Assembly: GCA_029213145.1 (NCBI GenBank)
Contig: JARGNK010000005.1
Location: 51,294 to 114,761, forward strand
Direction of reading: 5' to 3'
From: Rubripirellula sp.
Lineage (GTDB): Bacteria > Planctomycetota > Planctomycetia > Pirellulales > Pirellulaceae
DNA: 63,468 nucleotides
The first letter of the stretch is position 1; each line of letters begins with the position of its first letter. The translations under genes and the position numbers were made by a program. Below are positions 17,303 to 27,704 of the stretch, piece by piece. The notes below the pieces were generated by a model. That model searched no databases. It saw only the letters and a program-made list of their open reading frames with translations, and was not told the DNA's origin.

Positions 17303-18037
17303 ATGGATCACGGTAAGAAGCGGCATAGCGTTGTCGCGGAAGTGGTTGGTGACCTTTTTAAGGGTGATTTTCAAGCTGGCCAACGTTTGCGTGTGGAGTT
17401 TCTCGCGCAGCGATACGGTGTCAGCGTGACTCCGATTCGTGAGGCTTTGGTCGAATTGTCGGGGCTGGGGTTGGTTGAATTAAAACCAAACCGTGGGGCG
17501 GTTGTTCGACCGTTTGGGCCTCGGCAGGTGCTCGATATCTGCCATCTCCGGCGCGTGCTTGAATGCGAAGCGACTCGAAACGCGTGCGGTCGAATTGCAC
17601 CATTCGAATTGGCGGCTCTGGAAGACGAATTGCAAAAGCTGATTGATGCACCACGTAGTCGACAGTGGTCGGCGGAAACCAAACGGCTTGATTCGACGCT
17701 TCACGAGTTAATTGCTGAGCGATGTGGCAACGAACGACTTGCCTACGAGATTCGTCGCTACAGTGTGTTGTATCGTAGTTTGCGAGACGCCCGGCATCGA
17801 CGCCGAACGGCGAGAGCAAACTACTCGCAGATGGAAGAGAATTCAGAACACCTGAGGGTTGTGCGGGCGCTTGCGGCGGGAGATGCGGAGCGAGCATCGG
17901 ATGCAATGGCCGAGCACATTGCAAAAGCAGCCACAGCCCTGCAGCACGATCTGTTTGCACAAAAAGAAATCGAAGCTGACCTCGCGGAGATCTTTTTGGG
18001 GTCTTCACGTTCGACCGTGGCAGCCGTGGCAAAATAG
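17303..18037 (+). CDS. GntR family transcriptional regulator, FCD type
   Basis: A 244-residue one-component regulator. The N-terminal winged helix-turn-helix is plain: RLRVEFLAQRYGVSVTPIREALVELSGLGLVELKPNRGAVVRPF (about residues 28-74). The C-terminal helical domain (about 85-225) fits FCD, with HLRRVLECEATR, LDSTLHELIAERCGNERL and AMAEHIAKAATAL; the His and Asp/Glu positions could bind a metal and a carboxylate effector. The ATG at 17303 has GCGAGGG a few bases upstream. Fifteen bases separate it from the large cytochrome gene, so it is likely cotranscribed with and controls the locus to about 28.8 kb. The effector is unknown; FCD regulators often sense sugar acids or other small acids. Confidence 0.9.
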   Translation: MDHGKKRHSVVAEVVGDLFKGDFQAGQRLRVEFLAQRYGVSVTPIREALVELSGLGLVELKPNRGAVVRPFGPRQVLDICHLRRVLECEATRNACGRIAPFELAALEDELQKLIDAPRSRQWSAETKRLDSTLHELIAERCGNERLAYEIRRYSVLYRSLRDARHRRRTARANYSQMEENSEHLRVVRALAAGDAERASDAMAEHIAKAATALQHDLFAQKEIEADLAEIFLGSSRSTVAAVAK

Positions 18038-18052
18038 CTGGGAAAGCAAGCA

Positions 18053-21000
18053 ATGAAACGACCCTCAAAAAAGCGTCTTCATGTTTTAGCATGTTGGTTT
18101 GCCTTGACCGTAGGTTACCTGCCTGCTGTGAACGCCCAAGTTGGTAACACTAAAGTCGGTAGCGCTGAAGTCGGTAGCGCTGAAGCCGGTAGCGCTGAAG
18201 CCGGTAGCGCTGAAGCCGGTAGCGCTGTCGTGCAGTTCGAAACAGAGATCGAGCCGATTTTGAGGCAACATTGCTTTGATTGTCATGGTCCGAACGAGCA
18301 GGAAAGTAGGTTCCGCCTCGATCGGCTGGCCAGCATGCTTGCCGGCGGAGATTCCGGCGAACCGGCGGTTGTACCGACGAAGCCAAAGTCAAGCTATTTG
18401 GTGAAACTGATTCGACATCAGGAACCGGGTAAAGAAATGCCGCCCGATGAGTCGCTCTCTGAAGATCAGATTGGCCTGATCGAAAAGTGGATCGCCTCGG
18501 GTGCGGAGACTCCGGCGAGTTACGGCCCGGCCACCGCCGAGGCAGATCTCTCGCATTGGGCATTTCAGCCGCTTGAGCCGACGGATGCGGCTAGTCCGGA
18601 TCACTTCATTCGCGGCAAATTGATAGACAACGGTTTCCAGCTGTCACCCACTGCCGACCGACGCGTTTTGATACGACGACTTTACTTGGTGATGCTTGGC
18701 TTGCCGCCAACTCCGCAGCAGGTCGATCAATTTCTGGCTGATGATCGCGAATCGGCTTGGAGTGAATTGGTGAATGATGTGCTCGAAAGCCCGCATTACG
18801 GCGAGCGATGGGCGAGTTATTGGTTGGACCTCGTTCGGTTTGGTGAGACGCACGGATTTGAAACGAATCGAGAACGCCCCAATGCTTGGCAGTACCGTGA
18901 CTGGGTGATTGGTTCATTGAACGCCGATAAACCGTATGACCAGTTTGTGCAGGAGCAGATCGTTGGCGATGCGATCGGAGCCGCGGTCGGAACAGGGTTT
19001 CTGGTCGCTGGGCCTTATGATTTGGTCAAAGGTCAGGATCCATTGTTGCAGTTGCAGCAGCGGATGAATGAATTGGATGACATGATCAACACAACGGGCA
19101 CCGCGTTCTTGGGACTGACCACGGGCTGCGCAAGATGTCACAGTCATAAGTTTGACCCGATTAGTCAGCGGGACTATTACGCGATGCAGGCCGTTTTTGC
19201 CGGTGTGCAGCATGGCGATCGTGCACTGCCATTTTCAAAGGAAACGAAGGAACAGATAGCAAAGCTTGCCGAACAGATTGAGGAACGAACCGCACTACTT
19301 AAGAAGTTTATCCCCCAACCCGTGCAAGCCTCCATTGTTCTGGATGAGTCAGAGGCGACGCATGCTTATGCACCAAGCGGAACTGCTGCCAAAGAAGGTC
19401 AAGCCAAGACCAGTTTTGGTGATGCCAAGTACACGTGGTGGCAGAACGAACCTGACAAAGACGTTGTCAGCTATCGGCCCAGAGTGAAAGGAACTTATCG
19501 CGTTTGGCTAAGTTGGGGTAGCGGATTCGAATCGCACAGCACCAATGCGCGTTATGTCATCCGAACAGCTGCGGAAGATAAAACCATTGCGGTCGTAAAT
19601 CAGCAGTTGCGGGCAGATCGGTCAAAGAACGATGGTGTCCTCCGTTGGAGCGGTTTCCATGACGCCGGAGTTCATGCACTCACGCCATCTGATTCCATCG
19701 TGCTGATTGGGGGTAGTCAAGGAACTGCTGTCACCGCTGACGCGGTTGTGCTGCAACCGGTGGATCAAGCACGCGAGTCGGAAACAGCCACTGTTGCCGG
19801 TGAGTCGGACGTGGCTGCGCCAACGAAGCGATCCGCTGTCAACGCGAAACGAAACGAGGAACGGTTTCCGCCACGCTCAGTACGGTTCGTTCGCTTTACC
19901 ATTGAGGAAAGCTTGGGCGCAGAAGGTTGCATTGACGAGCTGGAGATTTATTCCGGTGATCGAAATGTCGCGCTTGCCAGTGATGGTGCGAAGGCGACAT
20001 CCTCAGGTGATTTCGTTCATCCAAAGCACAAGCTGCAGCATATTAACGATGGGCAGCACGGTAATGATCGGAGCTGGATCGTTGATTCCAAAGATGGCGG
20101 TTGGGTGCAGATCGAATTTGCCGATCCGGTTGTAGTTGACCGTATTGTTTGGGGCCGCGATCGCACAGGAAAATACAATGATCGGTTGCCGGTGCGTTAT
20201 CACATTGATGGGGCTACCGAACCCGGTGATTGGGAATGTTTGGCGTCGTCGGGGGATCGCAGCCTGATGGGCGGCACGCCCACCGACATGTACCAGTTCA
20301 CGCATTTTTCAGATTCTGAAGCGGCAGCTGGGCAACGCTGGTTGGATGAGCTGAAACGATTTCAAAAGCAAAAGGCTGATCTAGAAAAAACAACGACTGT
20401 CTATGCCGGGAAGTTCATTCAGCCGGGACCGACTCATCGTCTGTATCGTGGGGAGCCCGGTGCTAAACGCGAGCAGGTTGGTCCGAATGCCATCGAAGCA
20501 TTTGCATCTCTTAGCCTGCCGGTCGATGCTCCAGAACAAACGCGTCGAAAGGCGCTCGCGGATTGGATCGTGGACCAAGAGAATCCATTGACCGCTCGAG
20601 TGATCGTCAATCGACTTTGGCAATTTCATTTTGGCACCGGCATCGTGGATACACCGAGCGATTTTGGCCGAAATGGCGCTCCACCCAGTCACCCCGAGTT
20701 GCTCGATTATCTTGCAGCCGAACTCATGGATCATGATTGGTCGCTCAAGCATATCCACCGCCTGATTTTGAACTCGGCGACGTGGCAGCAAAGTAATCGT
20801 CCAGATCAGAATGCACTGCGAGTCGATGCGGATTCCCGATTGTTGTGGCGTTTCCCGCCTCGACGCTTGGAAGCGGAAGCGATACGCGATTCAATTCTTG
20901 CGGTGACCGGCGCGCTTGATCTTGACCGGATTGGTGGTCCGGGATTTAGTCCATTCCAGGTCGAAATGGAAAACGTCCGGCATTATCACGCCAAGACCTC

Positions 21001-21376
21001 ATATGGCCCTGAAGATTGGCGTCGCATGATCTACATGACCAAGGTGCGGCAAGAGCGTGAACATGTTTTCGGGGCGTTTGACTGTCCAGATTCCAGTATG
21101 GTCGTATCGAAGCGAAGTCGATCAACGACTCCATTGCAGGCGTTGAATCTGCTCAATAGCCACTTCGTCATGCAACAAGCAGATCTGTTAGCGGCACGTC
21201 TGGAGAACGAAGAAGCGACTGTTCCCGCACAGATTCAGCGAGCCTGGCAGCTTTGTTTCCAACGCGTTCCGACCGTAACTGAATCGGCCGACAGCCTAAA
21301 ATTCATCGAACAAGAGGGACTGCGGCAGTTCACTCGCGCCTTACTCAATACAAACGAATTTGTATTCATTCCTTAA
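18053..21376 (+). CDS. PSCyt1/DUF1549/DUF1553 cytochrome with inserted golvesin-like and discoidin-like domains
   Basis: A 1107-residue exported protein. A signal peptide (to about residue 28, PAVNAQ) is followed by six 5-residue repeats (GSAEA type, residues 30-59) and PSCyt1 with CFDCH at 74-78. DUF1549 follows (about 180-400; YGERWASYWLDLVRFGETHG and CARCHSHKFDPI). Between DUF1549 and DUF1553 lie extra modules: a golvesin/CBD-like segment (about 430-560; YRVWLSWGSGFESHSTNARYVI) and a discoidin-like segment (about 605-745; VRFVRFTIEES, EGCIDELEIYSGDRNVALAS, GWVQIEFADPVVVDRIVW). DUF1553 fills the rest (LTARVIVNRLWQFHFGTGIVD; end NTNEFVFIP). The insertions suggest glycan binding, which is inference. 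The start ATG is 15 bases after the regulator. Confidence 0.92.
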   Translation: MKRPSKKRLHVLACWFALTVGYLPAVNAQVGNTKVGSAEVGSAEAGSAEAGSAEAGSAVVQFETEIEPILRQHCFDCHGPNEQESRFRLDRLASMLAGGDSGEPAVVPTKPKSSYLVKLIRHQEPGKEMPPDESLSEDQIGLIEKWIASGAETPASYGPATAEADLSHWAFQPLEPTDAASPDHFIRGKLIDNGFQLSPTADRRVLIRRLYLVMLGLPPTPQQVDQFLADDRESAWSELVNDVLESPHYGERWASYWLDLVRFGETHGFETNRERPNAWQYRDWVIGSLNADKPYDQFVQEQIVGDAIGAAVGTGFLVAGPYDLVKGQDPLLQLQQRMNELDDMINTTGTAFLGLTTGCARCHSHKFDPISQRDYYAMQAVFAGVQHGDRALPFSKETKEQIAKLAEQIEERTALLKKFIPQPVQASIVLDESEATHAYAPSGTAAKEGQAKTSFGDAKYTWWQNEPDKDVVSYRPRVKGTYRVWLSWGSGFESHSTNARYVIRTAAEDKTIAVVNQQLRADRSKNDGVLRWSGFHDAGVHALTPSDSIVLIGGSQGTAVTADAVVLQPVDQARESETATVAGESDVAAPTKRSAVNAKRNEERFPPRSVRFVRFTIEESLGAEGCIDELEIYSGDRNVALASDGAKATSSGDFVHPKHKLQHINDGQHGNDRSWIVDSKDGGWVQIEFADPVVVDRIVWGRDRTGKYNDRLPVRYHIDGATEPGDWECLASSGDRSLMGGTPTDMYQFTHFSDSEAAAGQRWLDELKRFQKQKADLEKTTTVYAGKFIQPGPTHRLYRGEPGAKREQVGPNAIEAFASLSLPVDAPEQTRRKALADWIVDQENPLTARVIVNRLWQFHFGTGIVDTPSDFGRNGAPPSHPELLDYLAAELMDHDWSLKHIHRLILNSATWQQSNRPDQNALRVDADSRLLWRFPPRRLEAEAIRDSILAVTGALDLDRIGGPGFSPFQVEMENVRHYHAKTSYGPEDWRRMIYMTKVRQEREHVFGAFDCPDSSMVVSKRSRSTTPLQALNLLNSHFVMQQADLLAARLENEEATVPAQIQRAWQLCFQRVPTVTESADSLKFIEQEGLRQFTRALLNTNEFVFIP
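18141..18230 (+). repeat. In-frame 15-bp tandem repeat, six units
   Basis: Six 15-bp units at 18141, 18156, 18171, 18186, 18201 and 18216; four are nearly identical (CCGGTAGCGCTGAAG or TCGGTAGCGCTGAAG), the first and last are diverged. They encode VGNTK, VGSAE, VGSAE, AGSAE, AGSAE, AGSAV right after the signal peptide. Because the unit is a multiple of three, copy-number change would alter only linker length. Confidence 0.95.
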
Positions 21377-21413
21377 TGATGCAGAATATCGATCCTAAGC
21401 GAGGCATGATCTC

Positions 21414-21435
21414 AGGCAGAACCTGGGTTTTTCGC
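21414..21435 (+). terminator. Weak terminator-like hairpin
   Basis: CAGG and CCTG flank a 5-base loop and are followed by GGGTTTTT between the cytochrome and DUF1501 genes. The stem is only 4-5 bp, so it could attenuate at most. Confidence 0.2.
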
Positions 21436-21520
21436 TCAGACACTCGATTACTTGCCGGTGCAAGACGACTTACAACCATCAGCCACTGAATCGACCATTT
21501 GCAATTCGATCGGCAGTCTT

Positions 21521-22984
21521 ATGAATTCATTCTTCAACCGACGACAGTTTTTGTCGAACACCTCTTCCGGACTTGGTGGCATCGCGCTCGCGAGTTTGCT
21601 GCAAGAACAACGTTTGCTGGCTGACAAAATCATTCCGAGTCGTCCTCAGATCAATCCCAGTCGGCCGTTCGCCGCTCGAGAGGCTCACCACGAACCAGCT
21701 GCAAAAAATGTATTGGTGATTTTCTGTGCTGGTGCCTGCAGTCAGATCGATACATTTGACTACAAGCCTGAGCTGATCAAACAGCACGGTAGGCCAATGC
21801 CCGGCGCAGAAGATCTGCTAACGTTTCAGGGACAGCAGGGCATGCTCACCAAGAGCCCTTGGGAATTCATGCCGCGGGGCGAATCGGGCAAGATGATTTC
21901 TGACCTGGTTCCACAACTAGGTGAACTCGCTGATGACATGTGTTTCTTGCATTCGCTGACAGGAAAGACAAACACCCACGGTCCTGGTGAGAATTTTATG
22001 TCGACCGGCTATACGCTGGATGGTTTTCCAAGTATGGGCGCTTGGATGACCTGGGCTCTTGGAACTGAAAACGAAAACTTGCCTGCCTACGTCGCCATTT
22101 CCGATCCACGCGGAACCCCTCAATCCAGTGTCAACAACTGGGGCCCTGGATTTTTGCCAGCCGCGTTTCAGGGGACCGAATTCAATGCCACAAAACCATT
22201 GGGCAACCTCAGCATCCCGGACGGTGTGAGTTCCAAAACCGACCAAGCTACGCGAAGTTTTTTGAAGCGACTAAATCAGGAACATCTGGATCGATTTCCC
22301 GGCGATACCGAACTCGCGGCGAGAATATCGAGCTATGAACTGGCAGCAAGAATGCAGCTGAGTGTTCCCGATGTCACTGACTTATCGAGCGAGTCGAAAA
22401 GTATTCTCCAAGAATATGGTGCTGACGATTCCGAAAATCCCTTGAAGGCACAATTCGCCCGTAATTGTATTTTGGCCCGGCGTCTGCTCGAGAAGGGTGT
22501 TCGGTTTGTGCAGCTGTTCAACGGCGCCTATCAAACCGGTGGCGAAGGTGTCAGTAATTGGGATGGCCACAAGCAAATTGAACAGCAGTACAGCAAACAC
22601 GGACCCGTTCTTGACCAGCCGTGTGCGGCGATGTTGAGGGATATGAAACGCCGTGGGCTATTGAAGAACACTTTGGTTGTCTGGATGACTGAATTTGGGC
22701 GTATGCCGACATTCCAAAAAGGGGCGAGTGGTCGAGATCACAATCCGTCTGGATTTACCGCTTGGATGATGGGTGCTGGAGTGAAGGCACCATTCACGTA
22801 TGGGGCGACAGATGAATTCGGTTACAAGGCTGTTGAGAACGTGGCGACTGTCTATGACTTTCATGCAACCATTCTGCATCTGCTGGGTTTGGATCATGAA
22901 CGGCTGACCTACTACCACAACGGTTTTGAAAGACGACTGACAGATGTGCATGGCAGCGTCATCAAAGAGGTGCTTGCATCATGA
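21521..22984 (+). CDS. DUF1501 (sulfatase-fold) protein, Tat-exported
   Basis: A 487-residue DUF1501 protein. It begins [28 protein letters not shown], a Tat-type leader with RRQFL. Typical blocks: [82 protein letters not shown] and the ending [27 protein letters not shown]. The ATG at 21521 is the first one placing the leader correctly. It follows the 1107-residue cytochrome by 144 bases and its last four bases (ATGA) overlap the start of the next cytochrome gene, implying translational coupling. Activity of the family is unknown. Confidence 0.92.
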   Translation: MNSFFNRRQFLSNTSSGLGGIALASLLQEQRLLADKIIPSRPQINPSRPFAAREAHHEPAAKNVLVIFCAGACSQIDTFDYKPELIKQHGRPMPGAEDLLTFQGQQGMLTKSPWEFMPRGESGKMISDLVPQLGELADDMCFLHSLTGKTNTHGPGENFMSTGYTLDGFPSMGAWMTWALGTENENLPAYVAISDPRGTPQSSVNNWGPGFLPAAFQGTEFNATKPLGNLSIPDGVSSKTDQATRSFLKRLNQEHLDRFPGDTELAARISSYELAARMQLSVPDVTDLSSESKSILQEYGADDSENPLKAQFARNCILARRLLEKGVRFVQLFNGAYQTGGEGVSNWDGHKQIEQQYSKHGPVLDQPCAAMLRDMKRRGLLKNTLVVWMTEFGRMPTFQKGASGRDHNPSGFTAWMMGAGVKAPFTYGATDEFGYKAVENVATVYDFHATILHLLGLDHERLTYYHNGFERRLTDVHGSVIKEVLAS

Positions 22985-25900
22985 GCGACTGTCGTTGCAT
23001 GAATCAGACTGCAGTGTCAATTTACCGCTTTGTTATCACGGTGGTATCGGTGTGTTTGATACAAGTTGGGGCCACTTGTTATGCGGAGAGCGACGAGGAT
23101 TTTTTTGAGGCACGGATACGGCCTCTGTTGGTCAAGCATTGTGTCGCGTGTCACGGTGATAAGAAACAGGAAGGTGGACTGCGGCTTGACTCACGCGACG
23201 GTTGGATGCGGGGGGGGGATCGCGGTGCAGCTGTCATAGTGGATTCACCTGGCAAGAGCTTGCTGATCCAAGCGGTTCAATATGATGATCCTGATTTGCA
23301 AATGCCACCCGCCAAGAAGCTTGCCGTCAACGAGATTGCGGATCTAGAAGCATGGGTTCAAAGGGGGGCAACCGATCCTCGCCGCGAAGCGGCTACGTCA
23401 AGCTCTGTCAGGATGGGTGTAGAAGAGGCTCACGCGTTTTGGTCTTTCCAGCCGTTGAAAACGCCGATAGTGCCGAGTGAAGTGGGGGAGCATTGGTCAC
23501 GGAATCCGATCGACTCATTTGTGATGGAGCAAATGAAGGAGCATGGCTTAACGCCAGTGGCAGATGCGGACCGTCGCACTTTGATCCGTCGCGCGACATT
23601 CGATTTGACCGGACTTCCACCAACTAAGAGTGAGATCGACGCGTTTTTGCGGGATGAGTCGACAGGCGCATTCGAGTCACTCGTCGAACGACTGCTTGAT
23701 TCCAGCGCCTACGGCGAACGATGGGGGCGGCATTGGTTAGACGTCGCAAGATATGCGGATACGGCCGGCGACGGGGCTGATTACCCAGTACGGGAAGCGT
23801 ACAAATATCGCAATTGGGTGATCCAGGCATTCAATCGTGATCTACCGTTTGATCAGTTCGTGCGTGAACAAATTGCCGGTGATATTCTGGCTCGGCGCGA
23901 TTCAATCGATGATCCCGAGCGATACGCCAGTCAGGTCATTGCGACAGGATTTCTCGCAATCGGAAAACGCTACGGCTACAAGGCTTCGCCTGCTTTTCAG
24001 TATCTTGATTTTGCCGATGTAATTGATTCCGTTGGGCGGTCGCTCCAAGGGCTCTCGCTTGGGTGCGCGCGATGTCATGATCACAAATACGATCCGATTT
24101 CGGCGGCTGACTACTATTCTCTGTACGGCATTCTGCAAAGCACAAAATGGGCATTTCCTGGTGGCGAAGAGCAGAAGCGTCCTGCCCATTTTCCGCCACT
24201 CGTTCCTCCGGCGCAGGTTTCTACGCTTGAGGAGGCCAAGACGGCTGAACTCGCGTTGATAGACGCGAAGCTGGCGGAGCTGCAACGGCGACAAAACGAA
24301 TTCGATCCAAGCTGGAGAGCGGGTGGAAAGGACCTGGACTTTGAAATGCAGAATCCGGGCGAACGTCCCGGTGAGCCCTGGGTCTGTTCAGGGCCGATTG
24401 AGATTGCGTCAGAAGCGCAAAGTCCTTTCGATCATGTTCACCCAAAAGGTGGGCTTGGAGTTCGCATCGGCAGCGGCGAACCGACCGATGGCTTGCGATA
24501 TGTTTTCAAAGAAGGCTTACACGCTACCCCCGGTCAATCGATGCATTTCACGCTCGATTTTCGCTCCGTAACGTCGAAAGAAGAAGGCGCTTTCCGATTC
24601 TATCTAGGCCGAGGTGTCGTTCAGTCACTGGCGATTCAGTGCAGCGCGACCGCCAACGAGTTTGCGATATCTGATGGTGGCAAGTGGAAGGTAATCCGGA
24701 AGATCACCCCCGGAACTTGGTACACCTTACGAATCACGATTGATCCAGCGACAAAGACATTCTCTGGTATCGTGGGGACACCTGGCGACCGAACCGAATT
24801 CTCAGACATGTCGGTTGGTCCTAATTGGGACGGAGTCGCTGACTGCTTTATTTGCGACGGGTTCGGACATGTCACGGGGGCAGCCTGCTCACGCGACCTC
24901 GATAATCTTGGGCTCCAAACGCAACCGTTCCCTGATCCGGGCAGTCAATCGGTCTCGCCAAAAAAGGCGTCCGGTGATGAAGAAACGCAACTCGCTGCAC
25001 TGGAAAAGGAAATTGCCGCGATTGGCAAGCGGCGTCAAAGCAAAGCTGCCGAACCAGCCTACGAAGTTGCTTACGGAGTCAGTGAAGCCGAACCGGTCAA
25101 CGCTCGTATCCAGCTTCGAGGCGAACCACATCGAACAAGCGATGAGGTGCCGCGGCGGTTCCTCGAAGTGCTGGGAGGTGATCCTGTCCAGCCCGACTCA
25201 GCGGGAAGTGGGCGACTTGAGCTGGCGGAGTGGATCACGCGACCTTCGAATCCACTCACCGCGCGAGTGTTCGTCAATCGAGTTTGGCAGTGGCATTTTG
25301 GCAGAGGATTGGTCGATACGCCCAGCGATTTTGGCTCACGGGGAACACCGCCAAGTCATCCAAAGCTCCTGGATTGGCTGGCATCGGAGTTCATTCGTTC
25401 AGGTTGGTCGATCAAATCTCTGCATCGACTAATCATGCAATCTCGCACCTACCAATTGGCCAGTGTCGACAACGATTCAAATTTCGCAGCCGATCCAACA
25501 AATCGTTGGCATTGGCGATACTCGCGGCGTGCGCTTGATGCTGAATCAATCCGAGATGCAATGCTTGCTTTCAGTGGTCGGCTTGATCGGAATGTTCCCC
25601 AGTCACATCCTTTTCCTAATGTGAACACATGGGGCTTCACGATTCATAATCCTTTCCATGCTGTGTATGAATCGAACCACCGCAGCGTTTACTTGATGGT
25701 GCAACGCAATCGAAGGCATTCCTATTTAGCGCTGTTTGATGCGGCTGATCCGAATCAGAGCGTTGCGTCGCGTCAGCCGACGACGACTCCCACGCAGGCT
25801 TTGTTTTTGATGAACTCTCCCTTCGTGCATGAGCAGGCAAGCGGTTTCGCAGATCGAATCGTGGCCGTGGCAGGCGACGATCGAGCGAAAGTGTTATGGG

Positions 25901-26097
25901 CATTCGAAACGGTGCAAGGCCGAATCCCAGAGGATAGGATCATTGAGGATGCCATTGCTTTCGTGTCGGAGTATCGAGAGAAAATTGATGGCAAGAAAGT
26001 CATTGGCGAGAAGGGTATCAATCCCGGTGATAGGGCCGTCTGGTCGGCGTTTGCGCGAGTCCTTGTAACAAGCAACGCGTTTCTATTTGTTGATTGA
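22981..26097 (+). CDS. PSCyt1/DUF1549/DUF1553 cytochrome with inserted LamG-like domain
   Basis: A 1038-residue exported protein whose ATG overlaps the previous stop (ATGA). An alternative ATG at 22999 gives a tidier signal peptide ([25 protein letters not shown]). PSCyt1 has CVACH at residues 54-58 and [13 protein letters not shown]1549 covers about 165-390 ([32 protein letters not shown]). A beta-rich insert (about 445-645; [44 protein letters not shown]) resembles a concanavalin/LamG module. DUF1553 follows ([21 protein letters not shown]; end TSNAFLFVD). A run of nine G at 23210-23218 lies in the PSCyt1 region but the frame is intact. Glycan binding by the insert is inferred. Confidence 0.92.
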   Translation: MSDCRCMNQTAVSIYRFVITVVSVCLIQVGATCYAESDEDFFEARIRPLLVKHCVACHGDKKQEGGLRLDSRDGWMRGGDRGAAVIVDSPGKSLLIQAVQYDDPDLQMPPAKKLAVNEIADLEAWVQRGATDPRREAATSSSVRMGVEEAHAFWSFQPLKTPIVPSEVGEHWSRNPIDSFVMEQMKEHGLTPVADADRRTLIRRATFDLTGLPPTKSEIDAFLRDESTGAFESLVERLLDSSAYGERWGRHWLDVARYADTAGDGADYPVREAYKYRNWVIQAFNRDLPFDQFVREQIAGDILARRDSIDDPERYASQVIATGFLAIGKRYGYKASPAFQYLDFADVIDSVGRSLQGLSLGCARCHDHKYDPISAADYYSLYGILQSTKWAFPGGEEQKRPAHFPPLVPPAQVSTLEEAKTAELALIDAKLAELQRRQNEFDPSWRAGGKDLDFEMQNPGERPGEPWVCSGPIEIASEAQSPFDHVHPKGGLGVRIGSGEPTDGLRYVFKEGLHATPGQSMHFTLDFRSVTSKEEGAFRFYLGRGVVQSLAIQCSATANEFAISDGGKWKVIRKITPGTWYTLRITIDPATKTFSGIVGTPGDRTEFSDMSVGPNWDGVADCFICDGFGHVTGAACSRDLDNLGLQTQPFPDPGSQSVSPKKASGDEETQLAALEKEIAAIGKRRQSKAAEPAYEVAYGVSEAEPVNARIQLRGEPHRTSDEVPRRFLEVLGGDPVQPDSAGSGRLELAEWITRPSNPLTARVFVNRVWQWHFGRGLVDTPSDFGSRGTPPSHPKLLDWLASEFIRSGWSIKSLHRLIMQSRTYQLASVDNDSNFAADPTNRWHWRYSRRALDAESIRDAMLAFSGRLDRNVPQSHPFPNVNTWGFTIHNPFHAVYESNHRSVYLMVQRNRRHSYLALFDAADPNQSVASRQPTTTPTQALFLMNSPFVHEQASGFADRIVAVAGDDRAKVLWAFETVQGRIPEDRIIEDAIAFVSEYREKIDGKKVIGEKGINPGDRAVWSAFARVLVTSNAFLFVD

Positions 26098-26211
26098 TGA
26101 AAGTATGAAGGTGGCAATCGCCGGACAGATTGGCAAGCGGCTCCAATCACAATACCTTTCTCACACTTGCGTGACGGGTAGCAGTCTTCGCATAAACGGA
26201 AATTTTGATCC

Positions 26212-27606
26212 ATGAACATGTTCTCCACATCGCGTCGTCAGTTCCTAGGCCGCGCCTCTGGCGGTTTTGGGGCCATCGCATTGGCTGGCATGTGCGATGA
26301 GTTGGGAGCGACTCCAGCCAATCCATTGGCGGCACGAAAAGGTCATCATGCGGCAAAAGCTGACCGAGTGATCTTCCTCTATTCGACTGGGGGTGCGTCG
26401 CACGTTGATACCTTCAATCATCGGCCACAGTTAACCACCGATCACGGCAAGTCCATCACCGCGTCACGATGGCTTAACAAAGGTGGCGAATTCAAACGGT
26501 TTCTGATTAAGCCACGTTGGGCTTTCCAACAATACGGTCAGAGTGGAACTTGGGTCAGTAACCTGTTTCCGCATCTCGGGTCGGTCATCGACGATGTTTG
26601 TGTTCTGAATGCCATGCACTGTGAGAGTGATGGGCACGACAAAGCGACGCTCGCGGCTCATACGGGATCAGCACAGTTCGCACGACCGAGTGCGGGTTCT
26701 TGGGTGAGCTACGGTCTTGGGACGGTCAATCAAAATCTGCCGTCGTTTATGGTTCTGGCTCCCGCTGCACCGTACGCCGGTGCGCAAACTTGGGGCAGTG
26801 ATTTTTTGCCCGCCTGCCATCAGGGAACGCACGTTGTTCCGGGTAAGCAACCGCTGCCGTACGTGCAACCGTTGGTTGCTGATGGTGAAATGCAGCAAAT
26901 GGAGCTCGCTCTACTCGGGCGTTTGAATCAATCACATCTTGAGCAACGGGCGGCCGATCACGCACTTGATGCCCGCATTCGATCGTTCGAGACTGCGTTT
27001 GGTATGCAGCGCGAAGCGCCTGAGGCATTCGATCTCGCTGGCGAAACCGAGGAGACGTTGAAGCTTTATGGCCTCGATCGTGGGGCAACCAGTGGCTTTG
27101 GATGGCAGTGTCTTGTCGCTCGAAGGCTTGCCGAACGAGGAGTGCGGTTTCTGGAATTGATTGATGTCGGTTCAAGTGCGAATTGGGACTCACACGGAAA
27201 CATGGCTGATCATGAACGCCTTGCCAGGGCGATTGATAAGCCGATTGCGGGTCTGCTGACTGACCTGAAACAACGTGGCATGCTGGAGAGTACGCTTGTT
27301 GTTTGGACAACGGAATTTGGTCGCACTCCGTTCAACCAAAAAGCGGACCACGCTGGTCGGGAACACCACAGCCCCTGTTTTTCGTCATGGATGGCTGGGG
27401 GAGGTGTGAAGGGTGGCATCGTGTACGGTGAGTCAGATGAGTATGGGATTCAGACAGCTGAAGATGCCGTGCACACGCACGATCTGCACGCCACCATGCT
27501 GCATTTGCTGGGGATCGACCATGAGCGACTGACGTATCGTCATGCAGGTCGCGACTTTCGCTTAACCGATGTGCACGGTCGCGTCGTGCATGAGACGATT
27601 GCGTAG
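26212..27606 (+). CDS. DUF1501 (sulfatase-fold) protein, Tat-exported
   Basis: A 464-residue DUF1501 protein and the third member of this family in the window. The N-terminus MNMFSTSRRQFLGRASGGFGAIALAGM is a Tat-type leader. Family blocks: VIFLYSTGGASHVDTFNHRP, LNAMHCESDGHDKATLAAHTGS, LVVWTTEFGRTPFNQKADHAGREHHSPCFSSWMAGGGVKGG and LHLLGIDHERLTYRHAGRDFRLTDVHG. It sits 114 bases after the 1038-residue cytochrome and pairs with it. The three DUF1501 proteins here share motifs but differ throughout, so they are old paralogues and not a recent duplication. Confidence 0.92.
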   Translation: MNMFSTSRRQFLGRASGGFGAIALAGMCDELGATPANPLAARKGHHAAKADRVIFLYSTGGASHVDTFNHRPQLTTDHGKSITASRWLNKGGEFKRFLIKPRWAFQQYGQSGTWVSNLFPHLGSVIDDVCVLNAMHCESDGHDKATLAAHTGSAQFARPSAGSWVSYGLGTVNQNLPSFMVLAPAAPYAGAQTWGSDFLPACHQGTHVVPGKQPLPYVQPLVADGEMQQMELALLGRLNQSHLEQRAADHALDARIRSFETAFGMQREAPEAFDLAGETEETLKLYGLDRGATSGFGWQCLVARRLAERGVRFLELIDVGSSANWDSHGNMADHERLARAIDKPIAGLLTDLKQRGMLESTLVVWTTEFGRTPFNQKADHAGREHHSPCFSSWMAGGGVKGGIVYGESDEYGIQTAEDAVHTHDLHATMLHLLGIDHERLTYRHAGRDFRLTDVHGRVVHETIA

Positions 27607-27704
27607 TCAGGAAGAGTGATCGAAGTTGCTTCCTTGATCGATTTTGAGTGCTTCTCTGCACTCGATCGCCAACCGTCGCGTGACCCGTTGAGGGATAACC
27701 CGTC

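Noticed and set aside
18141..18230. Possible CRISPR array
   Set aside because: Units are contiguous, 15 bp, without spacers, and in frame within a coding sequence.
23210..23218. Frameshift at the G9 run
   Set aside because: The frame continues through conserved PSCyt1 and DUF1549 motifs on both sides, so the gene is intact.
1094..27606. Recent tandem duplication of cytochrome/DUF1501 pairs
   Set aside because: The three pairs share motifs only; sequence between motifs, inserted domains and lengths differ, so they are old paralogues.
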